A stretch of DNA of 64,000 nucleotides from Ilumatobacter fluminis (lineage in GTDB: Bacteria; Actinomycetota; Acidimicrobiia; Acidimicrobiales; Ilumatobacteraceae), in NCBI RefSeq assembly GCF_004364865.1, contig NZ_SOAU01000001.1, positions 4,434,001 to 4,498,000 of the forward strand. Reading direction: 5' to 3'. Each line of letters starts with the position of its first letter. The stretch's first letter is position 1. The position numbers and the translations under genes are program-made. The notes below the pieces were generated by a model. That model saw only the letters and a list, made by a program, of their open reading frames with translations, was not told the DNA's origin and searched no databases. Shown here piece by piece: positions 25,701 through 32,675 of the stretch.

Positions 25701-28700
25701 GGTGGCGGCGCTGGGCTCGACGCCGAGGTCTTCCAGCAGCATCCGTCGGCACACGAGGAACTGGCGCAAGGCCTGTCCGCGCCGACCGCTCCGGGCCAGT
25801 GCCGCCATGAGGAGCCGGTGGGAGCGTTCGTCGTACGGATCGATGTCGACGAGCTCGCGCGCGATGCGGATCGCGGCTGCGTGGTCGTCGCGATCGCTGT
25901 GCACACCGACGAGTGCGACGAGGACGTCGACGCATCGGTCGACGAGACGCGCCCGCCAACTGGCCGCCCAATCCGAGTAGCGCTCCTCGGGCAACGGCTC
26001 GCCTCCCCAGAGCGAGTGGGCATGCTCGAGCAGGCGCAGCGACGGTGTCGTGGCGTCGAGCGCGGCGGCGGCCGCTCGCTCGAACTGTTGCCAGTCGAGG
26101 ACGTCGCCCTCGCTGAGTCGCAGCCGGTACGTGTCGGGGCCGGCGTCGATGATGCTCGGCGACGGGCCCGGGTCGTCGAGCAGCTTGCGGACCCGCGACG
26201 CCGACACCTGCAGGCTGCGTCGGGCCCCTTGGCTGTCGAGGTCGGGCCACAGAGCGTCGAAGAGCAGATCGGTGGGCACCGGTGTCTCGCCGTGAACGAG
26301 CAGGAAGCGAACCAGCCGGGCATCGGCGGGCCGAGTCCACGATCCGTCGTCGGTGCTCCAACCGCCACGCCGGATCCGGAACCCGCCGAGCGATTCGAAC
26401 CGGCGCGGAGGCGGCGACATCGCGACGAGTGCGACGGCGTCGGCGGCCGAACGGGCCACCGTCGGGTCGGCGTCGTCGACGGCGTGCGTGACGACCGCAC
26501 GAGCGGTGGGGTTGCCCGACGCGAGGGCGGGACGGAACGCCGAGCGACGGACGGCGGCGACGGGGTGTGAGGCCAGCTCGACGAGCGCGGCGCCGTCGGG
26601 GAAGGCGGTCCAGAGGCACTCGATCGTGGCAGCGGGCGACAGCGTGCCGTTCTCGAGCGCGGTGGAGACCGCCGGTCCGATCTCGCCCCATTCCAACCGG
26701 ACGATGTCGGGGGCCGTCTCTCCTGCGTTGCGCAGGCCGTCGGCGACGAGCTCGGACGCCTGATCGATGTCGCCGCCGGCGATGGCCAGCGCCGCCCGGC
26801 GGATCGTGGTCCGGGCCACGAGGTGGCGACCCGTCGCACCGGGGTAGCAGTCGTCGACGAGCGCAGCGGCGGCGTCGAGCACCGTTGCTGCCCGCTCGTG
26901 GGCACCGACGGTGACGAGCGCCGGCACGACCTCGATCAGCGTCGACCATCGGTAGAGCGGTGGGCCGACCGACGCGGCGGCGATGGCGTGCTGTGCCGCA
27001 GCGATCGTCGAGGCTCGGTCGCCGTCGGCGGCTGCGAGGAGTGCCCGAGCGACGTACGCCGACTGATCGGCCCACGTCCCGGTGGGGTCGCGGAGGGCCA
27101 GGAGGTTCTCGGCGTCGGACGAGCGCCCCGACTGCGCGAGCAACATCGCCTGCAACCCCCGGATCGTGTCGACCCGAGCGACCAGCAGCGCCCGCTCGGC
27201 CTGCACCCGTTGACGCTCCCACCACTCGAACGCCTGATCTCGGTGACCCTGCTCACCGAGCACCGTGGCGTGTGCTGCCATCAAATTGAGCCGCATGCTC
27301 AGGGGGTCGTCGTGTTCCACCTGGCGGTAGGCGGCGAGCGTTCGGTCCGCGGCCTCGGCGAGCCTCCCGGCCGGGACGTCGATGTACGCGCGAAGCAGCG
27401 CATCGATCGGTGCGACCCTGTCCGCCTCGGGCAGGTCGTTCACCCGCGCGGCCAGATCGAGTGCGTCGGCCGGCCGACCGGCCGATGCGATGCCGTGTGC
27501 GGCGTACAACGCTGCCGCCGCGGCGATCGGGCCGGCCGCTCGGACGTCGGGTCGGTCGAAGCCGTCGACGACGGGCACCCCGTCGTCGGGCCGGCCGATC
27601 ATGCCGAGACAGTCGACGAGTCGGAAGCGAGCCCACCATTCGATCTGACGGTCGACGTCGGCTGCGGGACCGGCGGCGAGGCCTGCTCGGAGGTGCTCGA
27701 TGGCGACGTCGAAGCGGCCGTCGGCCCAGGCGAGGTGGCCCAGCATCAGATCGACTCGGGCGTCGGCACGGTGACTGTCGGGGAGCTGGTCGAGCCATCC
27801 GCGCACGAGCGCCGTCGACATCGAGGCCGACGCACCCGTCTCGGCGACGATCGCGTCGATGGCGCTCGACCACTCCTGTGCGGCGAGCCGGTGCTCGATC
27901 GCTTCGACGGGGTCGTGCGCTGCGACGGCGGGAGCGACGCGCCGGTGGACGTCACGGATCTCGGCGTCGGTGAGGTCGGCGCTCAGCTGGTCGAGCAGCG
28001 CTTCGCGGAACAGCGGGTGATAGGCGTAGGACCATCCGTCCGCGTTCGATCCGCCGGCGAGACGTTGGAGGAACAGCCCGCGGGTGCCGGCTCCGGCGAG
28101 ATGGTCGTCGGGGAGGTCGAGCGCAACAGCGACCGCCGGCGTCAGGCGGCGCGGGACGGCCGAGCAGAGCAGCGTCGTTCGCAACGGTTCTGCGAGCGGT
28201 GCGAGCACCTCCTCCCGGAGATACTCCCGAAGCGCGTTCGGCGAGCGGAACGGCCGCTCGATTCCTACGGTGCCGTCGCCGGGGTCTCCGCCGCTCACCA
28301 GGGTGGCGATCCCCATCGGCCAGCCCTCGGTCGCCGTCAACAGCCCGTCGACCTCGTCGGTCGACACGTTTCGCCCGGCGGCGCGGGCGACGAGATCGCT
28401 GCACTCCGATGCATCGAACGCCAGGTCGCCGATGCCGAGCTCGACGAGACGCCCGGAGTGCCTCGGCTTGGCCAGACGGAGCGGGAGCGCCCGCCGCGAC
28501 AAGAGGGCGACGCCCACCATCGATCCGGTGTCGCGGACCAGTTCGTCGACGATGGCACACGCTCCCTCCGACTCGGTCAGGTTCTCCGCGTCGTCGATCA
28601 CGATGACGATCGGGTCGACGAGCAAGCGGTCGCACTCGGCCAAGAGCGCCCGCACGCCGTCGCCCGGATCCGGCGCCGGCTGCCCGCCGTCACGGGCGTC

Positions 28701-29012
28701 TGCGATCACCTCCGACGAGCCGGGAACCGCGTCGTCGACCGCACGGACGATCGAGCTCAGGAGTCGGTCGGCGTGCCGGTCGGCCGGTGTGCAGCGAACC
28801 CAGGCCGCTCGACGGTGCGTCGTCGCCAGCGCCTCTTCGACGAGTGTCGTCTTGCCGTACCCGGCCGGGGCGACGATGACGATCGCTTGGCCGGACATGG
28901 CGCGGCCGACGCGTTCGGTGAGTCGTGGACGAGGGATCCGGACGAGCGGGGCGGCGACCGGCGCGCGGGGCGAGCCGACGTCGCTGTTCCTCGATCCCTG
29001 TTCGCTCGACAT
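25659..29012 (-). CDS. MalT/LAL-type ATPase regulator with C-terminal BTAD (SARP-like) domain
   Basis: 1117 residues. The Walker A APAGYGKTT sits at about 48-56 and the Walker B VIVIDDAENL at about 132-142, typical of STAND-class NTPases. A long alpha-helical TPR-like region follows. The last 250 residues form a winged-helix DNA-binding part (SLQVSASRVRKLLDDPG) and a bacterial transcriptional activator (BTAD) domain ending ALRQFLVCRRMLLEDLGVEPS. This places the DNA-binding part at the C terminus rather than the usual SARP N terminus. The likely role is ligand- and ATP-dependent activation of transcription; the targets are unknown. The start MSSEQGSR at 29012 is used because the upstream frame is translated repeat DNA. 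Confidence 0.85.
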   Translation of the reverse strand: MSSEQGSRNSDVGSPRAPVAAPLVRIPRPRLTERVGRAMSGQAIVIVAPAGYGKTTLVEEALATTHRRAAWVRCTPADRHADRLLSSIVRAVDDAVPGSSEVIADARDGGQPAPDPGDGVRALLAECDRLLVDPIVIVIDDAENLTESEGACAIVDELVRDTGSMVGVALLSRRALPLRLAKPRHSGRLVELGIGDLAFDASECSDLVARAAGRNVSTDEVDGLLTATEGWPMGIATLVSGGDPGDGTVGIERPFRSPNALREYLREEVLAPLAEPLRTTLLCSAVPRRLTPAVAVALDLPDDHLAGAGTRGLFLQRLAGGSNADGWSYAYHPLFREALLDQLSADLTDAEIRDVHRRVAPAVAAHDPVEAIEHRLAAQEWSSAIDAIVAETGASASMSTALVRGWLDQLPDSHRADARVDLMLGHLAWADGRFDVAIEHLRAGLAAGPAADVDRQIEWWARFRLVDCLGMIGRPDDGVPVVDGFDRPDVRAAGPIAAAAALYAAHGIASAGRPADALDLAARVNDLPEADRVAPIDALLRAYIDVPAGRLAEAADRTLAAYRQVEHDDPLSMRLNLMAAHATVLGEQGHRDQAFEWWERQRVQAERALLVARVDTIRGLQAMLLAQSGRSSDAENLLALRDPTGTWADQSAYVARALLAAADGDRASTIAAAQHAIAAASVGPPLYRWSTLIEVVPALVTVGAHERAATVLDAAAALVDDCYPGATGRHLVARTTIRRAALAIAGGDIDQASELVADGLRNAGETAPDIVRLEWGEIGPAVSTALENGTLSPAATIECLWTAFPDGAALVELASHPVAAVRRSAFRPALASGNPTARAVVTHAVDDADPTVARSAADAVALVAMSPPPRRFESLGGFRIRRGGWSTDDGSWTRPADARLVRFLLVHGETPVPTDLLFDALWPDLDSQGARRSLQVSASRVRKLLDDPGPSPSIIDAGPDTYRLRLSEGDVLDWQQFERAAAAALDATTPSLRLLEHAHSLWGGEPLPEERYSDWAASWRARLVDRCVDVLVALVGVHSDRDDHAAAIRIARELVDIDPYDERSHRLLMAALARSGRRGQALRQFLVCRRMLLEDLGVEPSAATSALRGKILDGGPL

Positions 29013-29099
29013 CCGCCATGTCACCCCTGCGGCCGGGCAGCTTAGGCCGCCCAGAGGTGACGATGTCGCCCGAGCCGTCGCCCCGAGCCCCGCCACCCC

Positions 29100-29291
29100 G
29101 GACGCCCAGTCGATTAAATCCACCACGTGTCCACCGGTGGACGCCAAGTCGATTAAATCCACCAGGAGTCCGCAGCCACCCGAACCGCCGGCCCGGACGC
29201 CCCGGAGCCCCACCACCCCGGACGCACAGTCGATTAAATCCACCAGGAGTCCACCGGTGGACGCCAAGTCGATTCAATCGCCCAGGAGTCC
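29100..29291. repeat. Array of four 33-bp palindromic repeats (family A, array 3)
   Basis: Units at 29100-29132, 29139-29171, 29220-29252 and 29259-29291 match the other two arrays. They form two pairs, each joined by ACCGGT, so the junction reads GTCCACCGGTGGAC, itself a perfect palindrome. The unit core is GTCGATTAAATCCACC. The stretch between the regulator start and tRNA-Ala (29013-29372) holds nothing else recognisable. Confidence 0.9.
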
Positions 29292-29372
29292 GCAGGGCGG
29301 GCGGGCGGGGGCGGGACCGGGTCGGAAAATGGCGACAGCCCCGGCCGGGGTGAGCGGGCGGGGCTGTTCGGG

Positions 29373-29445
29373 TGGAGACGATGGGAATCGAACCCACGAC
29401 CCCCTGCTTGCAAAGCAGGTGCTCTGCCAACTGAGCTACGTCCCC
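29373..29445 (-). tRNA. tRNA-Ala (anticodon TGC)
   Basis: 73 bases without encoded CCA. The acceptor GGGGACG pairs with CGTCTCC, followed by discriminator A. The D arm contains AGCTCAGTTGGCAGAGC, and the T arm GTGGGTTCGATTCCCA. The anticodon stem CCTGC/GCAGG encloses loop TTTGCAA with anticodon TGC at 29410-29412. Confidence 0.97.
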
Positions 29446-29495
29446 GAGTTGGGGCGGCTCAGGATAGCGGCGCTCGGCCCGACCCGTTGCCTGCG

Positions 29496-30701
29496 TTACC
29501 GAGCGTTCAACCAGGCGGCGGCGCCGTCGCCGGCGGTGCGGCCGGTGCTGAAGCAGGCTTGGAGGAGGTAGCCGCCGGTCGGGGCTTCCCAGTCGATCAT
29601 CTCGCCGCTGACGAACGTGCCGGGTCGGCGCCGCAGCATGAGGTGCTCGTCGAGTTCGCTCCAGCGCACCCCGCCGGCCGACGAGATCGCCCGGTCGATC
29701 GACGCCGTGCCGCTCACGCGCAGCGGCACCGCTTTGATGAGGGCGGCCAGTTGCTCGTGGTCGGTCGGCAGCTCGTTGCTGGTCGCTTCACGCAGCACGT
29801 TGACGGCGACGGCGTGGAGGCCGGCCCGCTTCAGGCGGGTGGAGGTGGAGTCGCGTTCGCGTCGGCCGAGACGCTCGTCGAGTTGGGCGGCGGTGAGGTC
29901 GGGCGCCAGGTCGATCGTGAGCGTGGCGGTGCCGTGTTCGTCGAGCTCGTCGCGGATCAGGTCGCCGAGGGCGTACACCGGGCCGCCTTCCAGCCCGTGT
30001 TCGGTCACCACGGGTTCGCCCCGAACCGTCCGCTCGCCCACGGTGAGAGCGACGTTCTTGAGCGGCTCGCCGGCGAACTGGCGCACGAACCAGCTGGTCC
30101 ACCCGACGAGCACGCGCACGTTGGCAGCGCGCAGTGGGGCGACGTCGATGCCGGCTCGGAGGAAGGTGTCGACCCAGCCGCCGTCGGAGCCGACCCGCGG
30201 CCAACTCGCGCCGCCGAGCGCGAGCACGGTCGCTCCGGGATGTTCAGTTCGGTCACCGTCGGCCGTGCCGAGCCGCACGCCGCCGTCGTCGGTCCAGCCC
30301 AGCCAGCGGGTGCGCGGGTTGAGCCGGACGCCTGCGTCGGTGAGGCGGGCGAGCCAGGCTCGCAGGAGCGGCGTCGCCCGGAACGCCTCGGGGAACACGC
30401 GGCCGCTGCTGCCGGCGAAGGTGGGCTGGCCCAGGTCGTCACACCACTCGCGGAGCGAGGCTGGCGGGAACGCCTCGAGCGACGGTCGGAGGTGGTCGGC
30501 GGCGTCGCCGTACCGCGTGACGAACTGTTCGAACGGTTCGGCGTGGGTGATGTTGAGCCCGCCACGTCCGGCGAGGAGAAATTTGCGGCCGACCGACGGG
30601 GCATGGTCATACACGGTCACCTCGGCGCCGGAGGCCGCGAGGCGTTCTGCCGCGATCAGACCGGCCGGTCCCCCGCCGATCACTGCCGCCGTCGCTGCCA
30701 T
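29496..30701 (-). CDS. BaiN/HI0933-family FAD-dependent oxidoreductase
   Basis: 401 residues. The N-terminal dinucleotide-binding motif GGGPAGLIAAERLA (from residue 9) is followed by the family marker GRKFLLAGRGGLNITH, then RVFPEAFRATPLLRAWL. Further on are VLALGGASWPRVGSDGG and the C-terminal EAPTGGYLLQACFSTG, which completes the FAD site. This matches the YhiN/HI0933 (TIGR03862-like) flavoproteins, whose substrates are mostly unknown; some relatives reduce double bonds. It is separated from tRNA-Ala by about 50 bases and is not in an obvious operon. Confidence 0.9.
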   Translation of the reverse strand: MAATAAVIGGGPAGLIAAERLAASGAEVTVYDHAPSVGRKFLLAGRGGLNITHAEPFEQFVTRYGDAADHLRPSLEAFPPASLREWCDDLGQPTFAGSSGRVFPEAFRATPLLRAWLARLTDAGVRLNPRTRWLGWTDDGGVRLGTADGDRTEHPGATVLALGGASWPRVGSDGGWVDTFLRAGIDVAPLRAANVRVLVGWTSWFVRQFAGEPLKNVALTVGERTVRGEPVVTEHGLEGGPVYALGDLIRDELDEHGTATLTIDLAPDLTAAQLDERLGRRERDSTSTRLKRAGLHAVAVNVLREATSNELPTDHEQLAALIKAVPLRVSGTASIDRAISSAGGVRWSELDEHLMLRRRPGTFVSGEMIDWEAPTGGYLLQACFSTGRTAGDGAAAWLNAR

Positions 30702-30774
30702 GCACCGAGCATGCCAGCCCGTGCGCGAAACCGAGAGGGTCGGATGTCAGTTGTCGGATGGCGGGCGCCGGATG

Positions 30775-30927
30775 TCAGTCGTCGGTGTCGGGGGCGACCT
30801 CGGCCCCGGTGTCGTCGATCTCGTCCTCGAGTTCGTCGGTGGTGCCCGCCGGCGTGCTCTGCACGTCCGAGTCGAGGTCACGCGCCGACGGCAAGTTCGG
30901 CGTGTCGTCGTTGGTGTCGCTCGTCAT
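30775..30927 (-). CDS. Small acidic protein (50 aa), unknown
   Basis: Begins MTSDTNDDTPNLPSARDLDS and ends DTGAEVAPDTDD. It is highly acidic and probably disordered. No clear ribosome site precedes the ATG. The only support is protein-like composition and a matching short gap to the neighbouring gene, so it is a tentative call. Confidence 0.4.
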   Translation of the reverse strand: MTSDTNDDTPNLPSARDLDSDVQSTPAGTTDELEDEIDDTGAEVAPDTDD

Positions 30928-30992
30928 GCCGATGGATACCCGTCGGCGTTCCCTCCCAACCCGTCGCTCCAGTGCACCAACCGAAGCCCCCA

Positions 30993-31184
30993 ACGATCTC
31001 GGCGGCTCACGTCCGGAAACCCGCACCACAACCACCGAGAACCCACGCAACGCCGGGCACCCCAAGTTCTCGGCGGCTCACGTCCCGAAACCCGCACCAC
31101 AACCACCGAGAACCCACGCAACGCCGGGCACCCCAAGTTCTCGGCGGCTCACGTCCGGAATCCCGCAACACGGCCACCGAGAAA
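30993..31184. repeat. 71-bp tandem repeat, about 2.6 copies
   Basis: Copies start near 31000, 31071 and 31142 (each CGGCGGCTCACGTCC...), giving a period of 71 bases. Within each unit TTCTCGG and CCACCGAGAA form an inverted repeat of about 46 bases, so each copy can fold into a hairpin. The period is not a multiple of three, so the array is not coding. The rest of the gap to 31328 shows nothing recognisable. Confidence 0.85.
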
Positions 31185-31328
31185 CCAAGCCGCCGCCCTC
31201 CCCTTCCAGCGCGAACACCGGCACCACCCACCAATCGAAGTCCCGGCGGTCAGGTGCCCGAGTTGAATCGGCTCGGGATCCGCTGATCGACCGAGCGGCC
31301 CGGGAGGTGTCGTTCACGCCCCCTGGGG

Positions 31329-31880
31329 TCAGGTCTGTTCTTCGGCGGCGATGCCGGCGATGACGATGTCGAGTCCTCGCTCGAAGTGGGCCCGGAGTTC
31401 GTTCGCCCGTTCGTCGGCGCGGTCGAGTCCGCCGCTGAGGGCCGAACCGTGGACGAAGTCGACGACGAGATAGACCGCCGCCGTGGCCGTCTCGGGGTCG
31501 AGGCCGCTGCGGCGCACGGCGTGGGTGAGCGGTTCGGCGGCCGGGATGCCGCCGGAGGCGATCGCCGGATCGACGAGCGACGCTGCGACGAGTTCGCGAT
31601 TGCGGACGACGATCTGCCACCAGGCGATCGCCCACCGCCGCACCTCGTCGGCCCACGGCACGTCGGGGTCGGTGTCGGGGAGATCGACGGTCGTTTGCTG
31701 GAGCACCCGGGCGAGCAGCTGTTGCTTGTTGCCGACGTGGTGGTAGAGGGCCATCGGGTCGACGCCGAGGCGGGCGCCGAGCCGACGCATCGACAGCTTC
31801 GACAGACCCTCCTCGGCGATCAGGTCGGACGCCGCGTCGACGATCTGGTCGCTGGACAGCGTTCCGCGTGGTGTCGCCAT
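31329..31880 (-). CDS. TetR-family transcriptional repressor
   Basis: A 183-residue TetR protein. The N-terminal helix-turn-helix (QIVDAASDLIAEEGLSKLSM, then RRLGARLGVDPMALYHHVGNK) is textbook. The C-terminal half has the TetR_C-like VYLVVDFVHGSAL and FERGLDIVIAGI segments that would bind ligand. It is divergent from a flavin-binding PNPOx-like gene. The 55-base gap holds two copies of a CTACAG.GTAG palindrome, so it probably represses itself and that gene. Confidence 0.88.
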   Translation of the reverse strand: MATPRGTLSSDQIVDAASDLIAEEGLSKLSMRRLGARLGVDPMALYHHVGNKQQLLARVLQQTTVDLPDTDPDVPWADEVRRWAIAWWQIVVRNRELVAASLVDPAIASGGIPAAEPLTHAVRRSGLDPETATAAVYLVVDFVHGSALSGGLDRADERANELRAHFERGLDIVIAGIAAEEQT

Positions 31881-31920
31881 TTCTACAGTGTAGAGTTCCG
31901 ATCTCCTCTACAGCGTAGAA
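31881..31920. promoter_or_regulatory. Two palindromic TetR operators in divergent gap
   Basis: TTCTACAGTGTAGAG (31881-31895) and CTCTACAGCGTAGAA (31906-31920) are near-identical inverted sites facing each other. Each is a palindrome of TTCTAC and GTAGAA half-sites with a 3-base centre. They occupy almost the whole gap between the TetR gene and its divergent partner. Confidence 0.8.
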
Positions 31921-31935
31921 ACGACAGGAATCGAC

Positions 31936-32448
31936 ATGCACGAACGTCCCGACGACCTCACGGCACTGCAACGGCTGATCGACGCGAGCTACGCAGGTGC
32001 CGGACCGCACCTGCGGGAGATTCACGCCCCCGAACGGCGGCTCGACGCCGCTGCGCTCGCGACCCGGCTCGACGGGATGTGCCTCCTCACGTTGGCCACC
32101 ACGACGCGCGACGGCCGGCCGATCACCGGACCGGTCGACGGGATCTTCTTCCGTGGTTCGTTCCACTTCGGCTCGTCGCCCACGTCGCTCCGGTTCCGCC
32201 ACATCGGTGAGCGGTCGGCGGTGAGTGCGACCCATCTGCCAGGTGAGCACTTCGCGGTGTCAGTGCACGGGACCGCACAGCGAATCGACGTCGAGGCCGC
32301 CGAGCACGCCCAGTTCCGTCAGACGCTGCTCGACATTTACCTCCCCCGCTACGGCGACGCCTGGCTCGAGGTGATGGACGGTGCCGCCTTCGCCCGCATC
32401 GACGCCCACCGCCTCTTCGCCTTCCACTTCGACGACGCAACCCACTGA
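31936..32448 (+). CDS. Pyridoxamine 5'-phosphate oxidase-like flavin/F420-binding protein
   Basis: 170 residues with the split-barrel signature: GMCLLTLATTTRDGRPITGP, FRGSFHFGSSPTSLRFRHIG, RSAVSATHLPGEHFAVSVHG, and a C-terminal FARIDAHRLFAFHF strand. Members bind FMN, F420 or heme. The N-terminal part and its TetR neighbour suggest a stress- or xenobiotic-inducible reductase rather than a vitamin B6 enzyme. Expression is probably controlled by the two operators just upstream. Confidence 0.82.
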   Translation: MHERPDDLTALQRLIDASYAGAGPHLREIHAPERRLDAAALATRLDGMCLLTLATTTRDGRPITGPVDGIFFRGSFHFGSSPTSLRFRHIGERSAVSATHLPGEHFAVSVHGTAQRIDVEAAEHAQFRQTLLDIYLPRYGDAWLEVMDGAAFARIDAHRLFAFHFDDATH

Positions 32449-32475
32449 CCCCACCCGGCGGGTCCGCTCCCGAAT

Positions 32476-32545
32476 GGGGTCGGATACGTTTCGTCGCTCG
32501 GACGGTCGGTCGAGGGATGGTCGCCGACGAAACGTATCCGACCCC
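32476..32545. repeat. Inverted repeat with 21-bp arms at gene end
   Basis: GGGGTCGGATACGTTTCGTC (first 20 of 21 bases, 32476-32496) is repeated perfectly inverted at 32525-32545 with a 28-base spacer. It follows the PNPOx-like gene by 27 bases. The geometry resembles the elements at 1705 and 5091, but the sequence differs. It could terminate transcription. Confidence 0.8.
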
Positions 32546-32597
32546 GTTCGTGCTGGGGCGGTCAGGGTTCGGGGCGGTCGGCGGGCAGAATGGGGGC

Positions 32598-32675
32598 ATG
32601 GTCTTCCCCCGGATCAATACGTGCGAGCACCCGGAGCTGCGCTCCGGCGACCGGATCGAACTCGTCCGGGAGTGA
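32598..32675 (+). CDS. Micro-ORF (25 aa) overlapping the start of the HAD-GH18 gene
   Basis: Reads MVFPRINTCEHPELRSGDRI and ends ELVRE. A G-rich stretch (TGGGGGC) precedes the ATG. Its stop overlaps the GTG start of the next gene (GTGA at 32672-32675), so it could couple translation. LRSGDRIELV resembles LRTGDRVVVH in the CWRC proteins, but the match is short. Tentative. Confidence 0.35.
   Translation: MVFPRINTCEHPELRSGDRIELVRE

Noticed and set aside
26823-29045. Plus-strand open frame of 740 codons over the BTAD regulator
   Set aside because: It is the antisense shadow of a clear regulator with Walker and BTAD motifs; its translation is Arg/Gly/Val-rich with no family signal.
29013-29267. 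N-terminal extension of the BTAD regulator
   Set aside because: It is translated repeat DNA of array 3 (repeated VDLID-like residues), not protein-like.
29373-29445. tRNA-Ala as an integration site of a mobile element
   Set aside because: No integrase, no duplicated tRNA end and no atypical genes lie next to it.
31000-31184. CRISPR array
   Set aside because: Units are adjacent tandem copies with no unique spacers, and no cas gene is near.
31185-31328. Possible short ORFs in the TetR-side gap
   Set aside because: No ribosome site or recognisable composition; nothing supported.
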